The notes beneath the pieces are model-generated. The model saw only the letters and a list, made by a program, of their open reading frames with translations. It had not been told where the DNA came from and made no database searches. 64,000 nucleotides of DNA from Tachinus rufipes (lineage: Eukaryota > Arthropoda > Insecta > Coleoptera > Staphylinidae). A program made the position numbers and the translations under genes. The stretch covers positions 98,133,066 to 98,197,065 of the forward strand of contig OZ010746.1 of assembly GCA_963932245.1 (NCBI GenBank), written 5' to 3'. This document shows positions 23,966 through 35,093 of this stretch, piece by piece (positions within the stretch are counted from its first letter, which is position 1; every line of letters begins with the position of its first letter).

Positions 23966-24954
23966 AAATTTCAATTTATGAAAATGGTGTACCGAAACGA
24001 GATTTACAACATTTTTTAAATTCTATCTTTTAAGAAATAAATTTTATTGATTATCACATATATAGAAACAAGGGTTTAAAAGGGGTCTAAAGTTTAGATC
24101 TCAGCGAGACCTTCAATAACCTTTGTTGGTGTAGAATCCACTTTTGTATTTTAGAATCAATTGCAAAACGACATTGCACACATCTATAGGCTTTGATTAA
24201 GTGGTTCACGGTTAGTTGTGAAGTTACGTAGACACTAAAACTTAGTTGAATTATTTTATAAGAAGCCTGTGTGCATTTATTAAATTACTAAAACCATCTG
24301 AGTACTCTACATTTTTTTTTTAATCTAAATGGACAGTGTCAAAGAAACAGAATCATTAAAACTGGCATTAAATTCTATCAAGCTTTAATTGTTATATTGC
24401 ATTTGGTAAATATTTTAGATTGCACTTTTTAAGTATTGTATTGATATGCGCAGATAGCTTTATAAAGATTTACCTAGTTAGACGGTGCGCCGCGCACGCG
24501 TATGACTCAGTATCATAGTGAGTATAGATGGGTCGCGTTGTGCGTCGTAGATTATGCTCGGTATCTTCATATTTTCGGTAAATATTTAATAATCATTGTT
24601 AGTCATTGTTCGGATTAACATGTTTGGTGACTTGTGTGCAAAAATCTGGACAATATTCGATGAATTCTATGCAATAGAAGTGGATGCATCTTGGAGGGCA
24701 ATGACCTCTGCATAAGGTACGTCAATTATGATAGAAAGAATTAATTAAAATTCTGTAAATATGATTTTGTGCTTCATCTTAGTTATATAATCAATTTGCT
24801 TAGTTAGTTACTATGTATAAGGTTTTGCATTGGAAGTTTTCTATATTTTTCTTGGTTATTAAAATTTTGGTTTTTAAGAATATTTTAAAACGTATTATTA
24901 CAATAAATCTGTCTACTGAATCTGCATTAATGACTTCTGACAATTTCTTGATGA
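23966..24954. other. Unique sequence, no gene recognised
   Basis: AT-rich with one GC-rich patch at 24480-24560 (CGCCGCGCACGCG). No repeat unit and no convincing frame. Confidence 0.45.
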
Positions 24955-25165
24955 CGACGGATTTGTGTGGGTGGGTGGGGTACTACAGATTATAATAACG
25001 GGTCAGTAGTTGAACTGAAGTGACCATCCTAGCCACACAAGTGTTAGTTTTTCAAAGATTGAACATTATCAGCTACTCTTGTGACAAAAATACTTCTGGT
25101 GTTTGCAGAGAAGACAAACATTTGGCAATTGGGTGGGTTGTTGGGGGGTACTTCAGATCTTGATA
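24955..25165 (+). repeat. Isolated, diverged copies of the 180 bp satellite family
   Basis: GTGGGTGGGTGGGGTACT, then a CACACAAGTGTTAGTTTTTCA block, a GACAAAAATACTTCTGG block and a second GGGTGGGT at 25130. The order of blocks matches the array at 22335-23965. Confidence 0.55.
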
Positions 25166-26334
25166 ATAATTTAAAAAAAATTAAGGTAATTAAAGTAATT
25201 TTATTTCAATCTTATTTATTTTATGTGATTGCTTAGAAGCTTTTTGATCAATCAATTGTGCTTTTAGTGTTGAAGAAGACAACTGCGTTTGTAGAAACCT
25301 ACATTTTTTAATTAAATGTTGTAAATGTTATACTAACGAATCTAATCCTATCGGTCTTCATTAATTATTAAATATTTGCTGCTATTTCTGTAATTTTATT
25401 GTTCATAGTGTATTCAACCCCATTTCAGTCGAATTTGTTGCTACATATATTTTATTTATTTATATAATGTATAGGATAAAAATAAAATATTATTTATATC
25501 CATATTAATCTATAATAATGTGGTTTACATGTTATGTTCTGATATCTTTGCGGTTTAGTTCCGTGACTTTGGGATATTAAATTTCAAAATAGAAAGGCTC
25601 CATTTTTTCAATTAACTAACCATAACAAACAAAAAATTAAATTATATTTTATTAAATTTTTAACCATCAAAAATAAAATGTAGAAGAAACTTCTGTGACT
25701 GTAAAAAGTTACAATCGCGTATATATAAAAAAAACTACAACCATAATAAAACCACATCACTCTGTTTATATCCTTGTCATATCATATATATTTTCGTCGT
25801 GTGTGCACAGCTCATCCGTGACGATCCCGTAGGGTACTTCCCATCCCCAGGTGAAAATATATTAGATTGGCATAAAGCTATCAAATCAATAAAGATAAGA
25901 GAGGTGATCAGAATTTTGTTTGTTTTCGAGAAATATTGTTGTTTTATAACTGAATTTAGATAGAGCTTATTGGTAGTAGACAAGTCAAAATACTCAAATT
26001 ATATTTGATTGAAAGACAAATAATTCTAATATTTTTTGCAACGTTTATAATTGATGTATTTATAGGAAACTAAAATGTTTTGGTGCGCTTTATTTAACTG
26101 AAAATAAAAATATTAGTAATGGGTGAATTAATTCTAAGGAAAGTATAAATTTAATTCGTTTACCGCACGTGTATGTTTCAAACATTTTATTGATAAGTAT
26201 TATAAGCTTTTTGACTATTCACCTTAGGGAAACAAAAATGTTAATACAATTCTTTTTATAAATTTACTCTCTACAGTTTGTACTAATACATATTCTAGCG
26301 GCAACCGTTTAAATAAAAGAAGCAAAGGTTAATG
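25166..26334. other. Unique sequence, no gene recognised
   Basis: AT-rich. A GC-richer patch at 25800-25855 has no protein-like reading. No tandem structure. Confidence 0.45.
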
Positions 26335-26395
26335 CAGTGGTGTAGCTAGGATTTTTGGGCCTTCCCGCAAAATTTTGTAATTTTGTTTTATCCTC
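26335..26395 (+). repeat. Short repeat with GTAGCTAGGATTT start, copy 1
   Basis: Begins GTGGTGTAGCTAGGATTTTT and continues GGGCCTTCCCGCAAAATTTT. It aligns with 29757-29800 over about 45 bp. Such GTGGCGTAGC-type ends recur in insect genomes at the termini of DNA elements, but I cannot see a matching right end here. Confidence 0.55.
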
Positions 26396-27215
26396 TCATT
26401 AACTGTTAAAAAGTACAAAATACTTTTATAAAAAGTCAAAAATATCCTAAAAACGGTTGAAAGGTGTGAAGTTTATAAAACGTTAAAAATAACAAAATTT
26501 GGATTATTTAGAGATTAAAATAATGTCAAAAAGTACCAAAGCCTTTTTTGCTATTAAATATCAAAATATTGTTAAAAATTTTGCCATAAACTGTTGAAAA
26601 GTGCAAAACTATTCATAAAATGTTAAAAATACTAAAATCTGGCTTTGAAACATCAAAATATTGTTCGAAAGTAACAAAATCCGTCTATAAACTGTTAAAA
26701 AGTGCAAAATTATATTCATCAAAATTCTAAATTAGCAAAATCCGGTCATAAAGCAATAAAGTATTTTCAGATAGAATCAAAATCTGGTTAATTTTTTTTT
26801 TTAAAATATCAAATTGCAAATTTCAACCGTGAAACATTAAAAAATTGTTGAAAAGCACCAAAATTCAAGCATAAACTATTATTTTTTTTTATAAAAATAA
26901 AAAAATTTGGTCAGAAGCTATGAAAAAGTGTAAAATTATCAAAAAATGCAAAAATTTGCTTGTAACGTAATATTCAGAAAGTAAAATTTACTATAAACTG
27001 TAAAAAAATGCAACAATTTATGAAAAGTTAAAAATAGCTAATTTCTGTCTTCAAATATTTACAAAAAGTACCAAAATCTGGGCAAAAACGGTTGATTCTT
27101 TTCATCAAATGTCAAAAATAGCAAATTTGCCCATAACTGTTGTGTGTGCAAATTATTTTAAAAAATAGTAAAATATTGTTAGAGATCTGGCAAAAAATAG
27201 CAAAATTTGGTCGAT
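26396..27215 (-). repeat. Degenerate array of the GGCCGGATTTT family, minus orientation
   Basis: Repeated blocks AAAATCTGGTCATAAA-type, AAACTGTTAAAAAGTGCAAAA, and GTCAAAAATAGCAAAAT. Reverse complemented these read GGCCGGATTTT, TTTTGCATTTTTAACAG and CTATTTTTGAC, the building words of the array at 17360-20980. Units are too diverged to give a firm period. Confidence 0.65.
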
Positions 27216-27239
27216 ATTTTTGAAATAGACTTTAGAGAG

Positions 27240-27430
27240 CTCTGTATGCTTGTCCGCACAAGAGCTTTCTAATTTCGATAGTCTTTTTAATTTTTTTAGC
27301 TTTGTTGCTGATTATCCATCTAGCAGCATGCGGCGATAGCACCAGATTTCAAAAGCTTCTATTTTCTTAAGAACTGATTCTATCATTGTCCACGCCTCAG
27401 CCTCATACATAAGAACAGATAAAATCTTAC
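27240..27430 (-). pseudogene. RTE-type LINE fragment, C-terminal end of the RT protein
   Basis: The minus strand reads KILSVLMYEAEAWTM, then LKKIEAFEIWCYRRML followed by a stop. This matches the very characteristic ending of RTE-clade proteins, where LLYGAETW is followed by LEAFEMWCYRRMLRI. Only about 60 codons remain, and the downstream part (about 27240-27310) is out of pattern. No ORF of normal search length covers it. Confidence 0.65.
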
Positions 27431-27519
27431 CATTCTCATTCTCTGCAGCTCCAGGTTTGAGTCATGTCCTGTAATTATTTTTTTTGTCTTTTACTTAGTC
27501 ACTAAGATACGGATAAGAG

Positions 27520-28965
27520 ACTTCTTAGCGGTTGAGTGGCTACTTCAGTTCAAGTAGACTTCTAACGATTTTAAAGAAGACCAACATATAGTTTCTTGAT
27601 AACAAACTTTTAAGGGCACCTCAAGTAAAACTACTGGATGGTAATCATGATTTGGAGTGATTTATCTACCCGCTTAACTGTCACTCATCAAGAGATTTGA
27701 TATTACTTCTTTTTCATCTTCTTGGAGATTTTTGAGAGATTTGTTGGTAATCATGATTTGGAGTGATTTACCTACCCGCCCAAGTGTTGGCTATCAAGAG
27801 GTAATATCTAATCATCCTACTCTGACTTAGAGACTTCTCACGCTTGCAGAGAGGATGAATTTTTAAACTTTTGAGAACAAACTCTTAGGCTGGTGGTCTA
27901 CTACTTGGAAATTATAAAAAGGAAGAAGGAAAAATTAAATATTACCTTTAACTTCACCTTCTCCTTCTCTGATTTAGAGACTTCTAACGCATGCAAAGAA
28001 CAGAAACAGTGGGTGGACACTGGTATTCATCATTTGGAGTGACCTACCCACCCGCCCAAGTGTTGGGCATCAAGAAATAACCTTCTTCTTCTTTTCTGGC
28101 TTAGAGATTTCTTGCAGAAAGGATGAGTTTTTAAAGTTTGTATAACAAATTTTTAGCGGGTGAGCGAGCACTCCAGTTTAAACTACTTTACGGAAACCTA
28201 CTTGCCTAACTGTTGGTCATCAAAAAATGGGTTATTCTGACTTGAGAGGAAGAACTTATATTACCTTCTCTTCTAACTTTGAGACTTCTAACGCTTGCAA
28301 GGAAGAGCAACATCTAATTTTTTTAGTTTAATCTTGTTGATAGTAATTATATCTGGAGTTACCTATTGGGCATCAAGATATTGGGTTTCCTTCCTACTTT
28401 GACTGAGAGACTTATAACGCTTGCAGAGACGAAGAACTTCTAAACTCTTAAGCAGATGGGCAAACTACTTGACGCAAACTCACCCGTCGATCATTAAAGG
28501 ATTGGTTATTACGTTCTCTTATTCTGACTTGGAGACTTGCGCTTGCAAAGAAGAAACACTTCTAATTTCTTGATAAGAATTTTTTGGGCGGGTATATAAC
28601 TTTAGTTTAGAACTGGAGTAACCTGCCTACCTGTCCAAGTGTTGACCATATAAAAATGGATACCATTTTTTTCTTCTTTGACTTTTTTCAATTTTTGCTA
28701 ACAAATTTTTGGTGTGTTTGTAGTCAAAGGATTGGATGTTTTTTTTTGTACATATGTACATTACTATTCAATAAGTTACTTTATGTTTGCTTAACGCTTT
28801 GGCAGATGGGTTGGGGTACTCCAATTCTAAATTACAAGCGATAACTTCTGAACTGGAGTAGTGTGTTACTCCAGTTCAGAAGTTATCCTCCCGCTCAGTT
28901 GTTTGTAATCAAGGGTCAAGTATTTCTTCTCTACAAACATTATTAGTCACAATTTACGGAAAAAA
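27520..28965 (+). repeat. Second, more diverged array of the 180 bp satellite family
   Basis: Repeated blocks GGTAATCATGATTTGGAGTGA, CTACCCGCCCAAGTGTTGG, CATCAAGA, a CTTCTTC-rich stretch, GAGACTTCTAACGCTTGCAGAGA and TGGGTGGGCTACT. The block order is that of 22335-23965, with a CTTCTTCTT-rich insertion not seen there. Unit length varies between about 130 and 200 bp. Confidence 0.75.
28840..28887. repeat. Perfect inverted repeat, 21 bp arms, 6 bp loop
   Basis: Left arm 28840-28860 (GATAACTTCTGAACTGGAGT plus A), loop GTGTGT at 28861-28866, right arm 28867-28887 its exact reverse complement. It lies inside the diverged 180 bp array. It could fold as a DNA cruciform or RNA hairpin. Confidence 0.93.
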
Positions 28966-29289
28966 TGCTCAACAGCTCAAGAGTGTTTGTGATTAAGGGA
29001 TTGGATGTGTTTTTCTTTTTTAATCGAATTTATAAGGACAATTTGAATTGCTTCTACTACACGAGAAGAAGCTACTGCCTTGGATCTTACTCAGTAAAAC
29101 GGCGCCATAGTAAACTAAAGCCAAATTTGAAGATACTGATGACTGAGAACCCTTAGGATTGAAATGAGTTACTTTTTTAGGCTGTCTTCAATTATCAGAG
29201 GAACTGCTTTGACTAACTTATGCGAAGCTTTGCTGGGCAGACCCGACATGAAAACTGAGCATAGACTTTAAGGAGAGAAAGGAAAAACA

Positions 29290-29530
29290 CGGAGTAACAC
29301 ATTGAGAGACTAGGTATCTACAAAATGCTACCTACAAAGCAAGAATTAACCTGAAGAAGACAAAATGCATGATGAGTTCAAAATAATATGGCTTGGAACA
29401 AAGAAAATCTTAAAAATAGCATGAGGCAATTGCTATTGGCAAGAAGGCCATTCATACAGCTTCTCTGCTAAAGTGCACGTAAACAACTTCCGCATATCAG
29501 AACGAGGCTTTGTCGAATAGAGTGACCTAA
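29290..29530 (+). pseudogene. Possible RTE-type RT scrap
   Basis: Around 29316-29385 the plus strand reads ARINLKKTKCMMSSK, which resembles the GLKINLKKTKVM stretch that follows the catalytic motif in RTE reverse transcriptases; further on VHVNNFRISERG is open. No catalytic motif remains. Read as a decayed fragment only. Confidence 0.3.
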
Positions 29531-29756
29531 AGCTTTGTTGCGTCTCATTTTTGCTTTTTATATTCTTTTTTTGTTGTCTAGAACCAGGTTCTGTTTATTT
29601 ATTTGGTGTATTTGCTTTGTTTTTGCTTATTCTTGTTTTTGCTATTTTGCATTATAGAAATTTAGGGTTTTAGGGTTGCATTCAGTAAGTTTGATAATTC
29701 ATTGTATTGAGGACTCAGTTCTGGAAGCAACATAATCTGGACTCTTCCGTCACTAT

Positions 29757-29915
29757 CAGTGGCGTAGCTAGGATTTATAGGTTTCCTGCAAAATATCGAA
29801 AGGGGCCCTTTCAGTTTTGAAACTTTATTTTATCCTTTTTTTCCCCCCAGGTTTTGATAAACTCATTTCTGGGCTCTATTGCATAGGCCCCAAAAAATCC
29901 CCCCCCCCCCCCTCA
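29757..29915 (+). mobile_element. Short TIR-like element, copy 2
   Basis: Starts AGTGGCGTAGCTAGGATTT, then TTCCTGCAAAATATCGAAAGG; near the right end it has GGCCCCAAAAAATCC followed by a 14-base C run (29899-29912). GGCCCCAAAAAATCC is the reverse complement of the GGATTTTTTGGGGCC type of sequence expected just inside the left end, so this may be a small DNA element whose right tip was replaced by the C run. No target duplication was found. Confidence 0.45.
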
Positions 29916-31640
29916 GCGCATTAATTAATAATTCTAAGACAACTTTACGATCCCAATTTTCAATTATCGATAACTATTTCTAAATCTGTAAATAACAATT
30001 GATTTCCAACAATTACTTTTCTTTAGAAGTCGAATTCTCATCATCGAAGCTCGTTATAGTTGAACTGATTTTGATGTCGGCTTATTTGACATTATTATTA
30101 TTATTATATGAAAAGGAAACGACCGTACAATTTCCTTATTAGCCAACAGACGATTTACCAAAAATAATCAAATTCACTAACACGTTCCATCCCATAAACT
30201 TTTCAACAATAAATTGTAAAAAGGGTTGCTTATGCGTAACGCAAAATGACACAATAATAAATTATAATGTGTTAACAAGCCATTAAATGTAAATAAAACA
30301 AAAAAAAGCAACAACAAACAATCTCTGCAGGTAATAATAGACATGGACGTGTGAGTTTACGATAGGAGTGCAGCAATAAAATTAATACGTTAACAACAGA
30401 GCTATAATAAATAAGCCAACTATCTTAACGAAATATCTTCACGGAACATATAGCAAATACATTATTTTTCCGTTGGAAAATCGCCGGCGACAATACGGAT
30501 GATTATATTAGAGAAACGGAAACGCAGGGAATTATCTTTGTTTATATTGTAGATGCCATTATGTTATCCGCAAGACATTAGAAAGCTACATTCACGACAC
30601 AGTGGCCTCAAGCAATGCGTAAAAAGTGCGTTCACATCAATACCAACATCAGCTGCAACTGGATAATAGGTCTCATTGTTATTTTCTAGTCCGTAAATAG
30701 GAATGGTGCCTTAATCATTTTCAACTTTACAATACGAGGAAACAGATGATGGTATGGGAATGATTTTCGTATTAAAGAAAACAATGCGCTATTAAGTGGT
30801 GAAATCATAAATATTTACAATCAATTTCAAAGGTTAGCTATTTAATTTATAATCGAATTTAGAAATAGGAAACTTGCTCAGACGTGTTTTTATCTGTGTC
30901 GTGTATTCGCTCCTTTTGCTGCTGCAACTGCTTTATAGGATAAGTATGCTGAGATTTCAAGATATCCGAAATTCGATGCAAATGCGTTTTTGCATGAAAA
31001 GAGAGCAGCAAATCGGACATGGATGTTTGAAACCGACGACGTGCGGATGCATATGACGGCGAAGTATGCCAATCGATTGTCTTCACTCACTTTTCCCAAT
31101 AAAATAAATCCGTCTATTGCCTTTTCTGTATTTTCGACGGCGGAAATCAGCGGTAATAATAAGAGTTGACAGCTGGGATTTATAACCGACCTCCCCATAA
31201 AAATAAACATTTTTATACGCATTAATATAAAATTTATTGGAGCTGCAAATATTGCGCATTACGTTATTTATTTCCACATATCATACGAATTTAGAGCTAA
31301 TTTTCCTCAAAGACAATCATTTCCTATTGAATTGGGGCGCATTCATAAAATTTTAATGGGTTCGTTCAGAATTAATAAACCAAATATTGGTCATAAACGA
31401 TACGGATTGCGATCGTAAAATATTTAATTAATTACGCAATTTAATAGCCATTAAAAAAAAACAATTGATTTTATCTGCAAAGATTAAACGAAGAAATCTA
31501 CGGGCGGAACCGGAGTTTGTTTAGTTTTCATTAACGTTTTTGATTTTTTTGTAATGTGCAAATCAGATTTGCTATCAATGTTTTTTGCATCTTTATCGAT
31601 TTGTTTGTCTTTTTTTTAGTTTAGATTTATGTCTGGCTCT
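29916..31640. other. Unique sequence, no gene recognised
   Basis: Composition is more balanced than in neighbouring arrays, especially 30480-30720 and 30860-31200. Overlapping short frames occur on both strands at 30860-31220, and on the minus strand one reads a plausible helical, charged peptide, but there is no recognisable domain. It could hold a conserved exon or regulatory sequence; sequence alone does not show it. Confidence 0.45.
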
Positions 31641-31649
31641 AGTTGTTTA

Positions 31650-32560
31650 ACCACAACTTTGTGGTAGTAATGGTTAACATGCTAGTTATGGCAGCCGACA
31701 TTGGTTGGGTTTTGTTGGGAATTTTTTGCAGCCATTATTGATTCTTAGTTTGTTAATAATTTTTTTAACGACATTTTCAAGGTTTTAATTTTAGCATTGA
31801 CTACCATCTCTTCAATGTTTTTCTCCAAAATAATCATTACTACCTCATTAGCGTAGCCAATTAGGTTGACGTGTTTGAGCATTTTCACTTTCAATATTTT
31901 GTAGTAGCTGACGATTTACATTATTGAAACTTGACTGAGCTCTGAGGGACTACGGTTGAGACTTCCATCTCGTACTCATTACCTATTAGGACATTATTGC
32001 AGTTTTCCAGGTAAATGGTTTTGAGCAAATATTCTGCCTCTTTCTGAAACTGACCACCAAGTCTTACAGACCGCTCTTTTCCTGAAGTTTGTTGTGGAGT
32101 TTTCAGTTTAGGATTTGTTTGTAAAGCGTACTAAGCCAGATTAGGATGCACAACAGGTTATATGTCTTTTAGCTGGATTTGAATTAAGGTTAGTTTTGCC
32201 GCTTTTCAATTATCTGGAAAAGTGTTTTTTCTTATGAGTATTAAGGGTGACCAGAAGCGCTTTTGGGCATCTTTTAGCAATTGTTTTGATTGCTTTTTGT
32301 GGGATTTTGTGGCATGCCTTTCTGTTTTTAGGTTTACATGAACGTTTTGGCTATGTTTCCTTTGGGTGTTTTGGGAAAAGTTTCTTAGCTACCTTTACCT
32401 GCTTCTGGGTTGTAAGATGTACTGGCGAGCGCATGCTTATTTTGCCGTTGACAATTTTGTAGCCAATGTCCTATAAGTTACCCTTTATTTCCTGGCACAT
32501 GGAGTTTTATGTTATACACTGTTTGTATGATCCCACCGGCAAGTCTATTTATTTCTGGCT
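31650..32560 (-). pseudogene. R1/LOA-type LINE reverse transcriptase relic
   Basis: Reading the minus strand with stops and shifts allowed: KIPQKAIKTIAKRCPKALL followed by LKSGKTNLNSNPAK (about 32310-32200), which fits the GIPNKALK...WK..KL.L.PK.GK region of R1/LOA/I-type RTs; then VSTVVPQSSV (about 31955-31935) for motif B with GVPQGS decayed; then NLIGYANEVVMII (about 31870-31830), where YANE stands for YADD; then an ANAKI stretch. All three catalytic regions are mutated. No continuous frame survives, and no RNase H part follows. Confidence 0.5.
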
Positions 32561-33059
32561 TAGGTTAGGTCTCTTTTGGGCTTCTTATCTCGGCTACGTT
32601 GCTGCTCCACTAGTGCACTTTCTTGCTCTTCTTTTCGTTTCTTTCATCTGCATCAAGGTCGATTAGGTTAGGTTAGTATGCTTGGAGATTAGAGCAAAAG
32701 TAATTTCTTCTTTTTGAACTTTTATTTAGAAGGTTTAAGGATTTTCTGTCCGTTTGCTTGCGCAATTTGGAGCACTATCATTTTGAATTAGATTTATGCT
32801 TTATTTATTTTTTTTATGGCGTGGGTAGGGATCTTTTAAAGACTTCACTGGTGTTGGATTTGCTCTTAAGGGAGCGCCTACCTACGAAACCTTCCTACTC
32901 AACTGTGACTGCTTGGAAGTTTGAGATATTTTGGCTTGTGTACCTTCCGATTGGAAATAAGGATTTTGGAGATGGTTAAGATTTTACTTTATAGGCTGTG
33001 TGTGGGATGTGGTGTTATCTACTTTAAGTTTTGATTTGGTTACTTGATTTACCGGTCGT

Positions 33060-34140
33060 TTGTAGAAGAAATTTTTTTTGTCTGGCTTGAAGGGTTGGGC
33101 GAGGTCATTATCCCAATTTGCGAGATTATCGAAATAGTTTACGGCTAAAGTTTTGCTATGTTGGTGCAGCCCCCCGCTGAGGTCTTGTTTATGACAAACT
33201 ATGGAGCTCTGAGGAGCACCTTCAAAGTACTACTTTGGAAGACCTCGAGACGATTAAGGTGACAGCTTCAAATTGTTTCCTATATTGGGGACGCATAAGT
33301 GAGGGTTAGTCTGATTATAGATGTGTAGAGCCAGATTTTATTTTGGAGCGACATGCCACTTGCAACTTTGGAACAAGAAATTTTTTTGCAATTTTGGTTG
33401 TATCAAAAATGGTTTGCATGTGCAATTTGTACTTGAGTTCTCGAAGGTAATCCCCAGTTACTTGGTATGGGAACTTTGTAAAGATGGAAGTTTTTATCAA
33501 AGGTAATTTGTCGTCGTCTGAAGAGAACAGCTTTGCTATTCTCTGGATTCACTTTAACTTGACACTTGTTTAATCATTTTTTAAGCTTGGTGGTGGTTTT
33601 CTGTAGCTTTGATGTGTCCATCGCAAGTGGTCTTGAAGAGTATAGAAGTGCTGTGTTCATAGCATATTGTGCCATTTAAACCACGTGCGTCAATTTTGAA
33701 GGCATGCTTGCGACGTACAAGTTAAATAGCAGCGTAGAGAGAAGGAGCCTTGAAGAATTTCTGTCGTAATTTGCCGTGAGGTAGATATTTGCTTTTTGAG
33801 CTTTACTGCCTTTTGGATATGAAGTTATAAGCTTTACAAGACGCAGAGGAGGTGCCAGATCTTTTTGACGAAAAAAAATGTTTTTCAGTCTAAATTCTTC
33901 AACTAATAGGTCTGTCACGCGGTTTAGTTGATAGAGAGGTGAATGTTTCTATATGTGAACTTTTGTTGGTAGGGGAGGGGGGGGGGGGAGAGATTGTTAG
34001 CTTTCGTGTGGTCCTGGAGTCTGTCTAAGATTACCTTTTCTATGACCTTGCTTAAGGTGCTTAGAAGACTAATAGGCCGAGGTTGTCTCCAGTAATTGTT
34101 ACCTCTAACAAGACTTTGCAGAGAATGCGGACTGACTGAC
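33060..34140 (-). pseudogene. Jockey-type LINE reverse transcriptase, heavily decayed
   Basis: From 34140 downwards the minus strand reads RPISLLSTLSKVIEKVIL, then NRVTDLLVEEFRLKNIFF. The next family segment, motif A with DVEKAFDKVW, is missing: the text jumps to APPLRLVKLITSY. Then a scrambled motif B before TLLFNLYVASMPSK, and MAQYAMNTALLYSS, where YAMN replaces the catalytic YADD. After that come VKVNPENSKAVLFRRRQ, SLQNKIWLYTSIIR, LNRLEVFQSSTL and a NYFDNLANWDNDLA-like end with several stops. Motif wording matches the plus-strand relic at 4690-5966, including VTD-V--FRLK, so both appear to be one family. Confidence 0.75.
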
Positions 34141-34990
34141 ATCTTTACTCCGGCAATAATCTTCTTACTCTAATGACGTGCCGCAGAGAGCAGGGATTGG
34201 CTAACGCTGAAATTTCTTGATTCTACTACTCGCTACGCTCTTATCTCAAGGTTTTCTACGTTTTCGACGGTTGCGGCGGATTTGTGATGATCAGCGTTGT
34301 CCTTGTCGACGGTGTCAGGTTAGACGCGGAGACCACACACGAAACGCAGATGAGCTTTCCGCGTTGGGACCTTGGATGGTGGAGGCGCCTGCGTTTCTAT
34401 CTGGATTTTGGGGGCCTGTATTTCGGTCGCCTTTGAAGCAACCGCAACAGCAACATTTGTGTTATGGATTAGTTTTTGTTGGAGGCGGTGCTTTGATTAG
34501 GTTCTGGGGTGCGATTTGGGTCAATTGCCGCAGTGGCGGAAACTGGGCTACTGGGGCAGTGTTTACTTCCTAGGGTACCACGAGGTTACTTGGCAGAGCT
34601 TGTTGAAGATAGTTAGCTATTTTGGCCAGTTGTGCCAGTTGTGATGCATCTCAGTGTTGGCGGAGATCATCAAAGGGGAAGAGCTGTTTTGGAACTGGAT
34701 TGATGCAACTCGCAATTGTTTTTTTGGTTTGCCAGGTCTTTTGATAGAAGCAGAAGAGATGTTACGGCTTTGAGTATTGCGGTGAAACTGTTTGATACAG
34801 TTCTTTGCTGTGGGGACTGTCCGGTTTTTAGCGGAGGTTGTCAATGGCATCTTCTAGGGTACGACGGAACGTTCTGGATCAGATGATACAGCTCAGCAGT
34901 GTTTTTTGTGGTTTACCAGGTGTTTTTGGTGGAAGCAAAGATTTTGGGGCCGCAAATTGAGTTGTAGCGGAGTTTTGTTAATTTTGATGC
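34141..34990 (-). other. Unresolved sequence, perhaps gag remains of the Jockey relic
   Basis: GC-richer than the surroundings. On the minus strand it has Pro/Lys/Ser-rich stretches (IKRPGKPKKQLR) and two loosely similar copies of an ACCTGG-AAACCA-AAAAACA block about 180 bp apart. It lies where ORF1 and endonuclease of the relic at 33060-34140 should be, but I see neither zinc knuckles nor endonuclease motifs. Confidence 0.3.
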
Positions 34991-34996
34991 GGACCC

Positions 34997-35014
34997 TAGG
35001 TTAGGTTAGGTTAG
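34997..35014 (+). repeat. Short TTAGG run at the 3' end of a minus-strand LINE relic
   Basis: TAGG followed by TTAGGTTAGGTTAG. It lies about 80 bp downstream (in minus-strand sense) of the stop codon of the RNase H relic, so it is more simply the tail of that element than a telomere remnant. A second run lies at 32663-32676, and a shorter one near 32560. Confidence 0.7.
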
Positions 35015-35093
35015 ATTTAAGTGGCAGCTAACGCTCACATAGGCCTCAGATGGGCTCGTTGCGTTACCACAGTACTTAAAAGTACAACCCTCC

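Noticed and set aside
32480..32530. Minus-strand VPGNKG as an RNase H motif
   Set aside because: It lies upstream of RT motifs of the same relic, the wrong order for RNase H, and the surrounding residues do not fit.
34997..35014. TTAGG units as an internal telomere remnant
   Set aside because: Only three to four units, placed exactly where the tail of the minus-strand LINE relic should be. An element tail explains it better.
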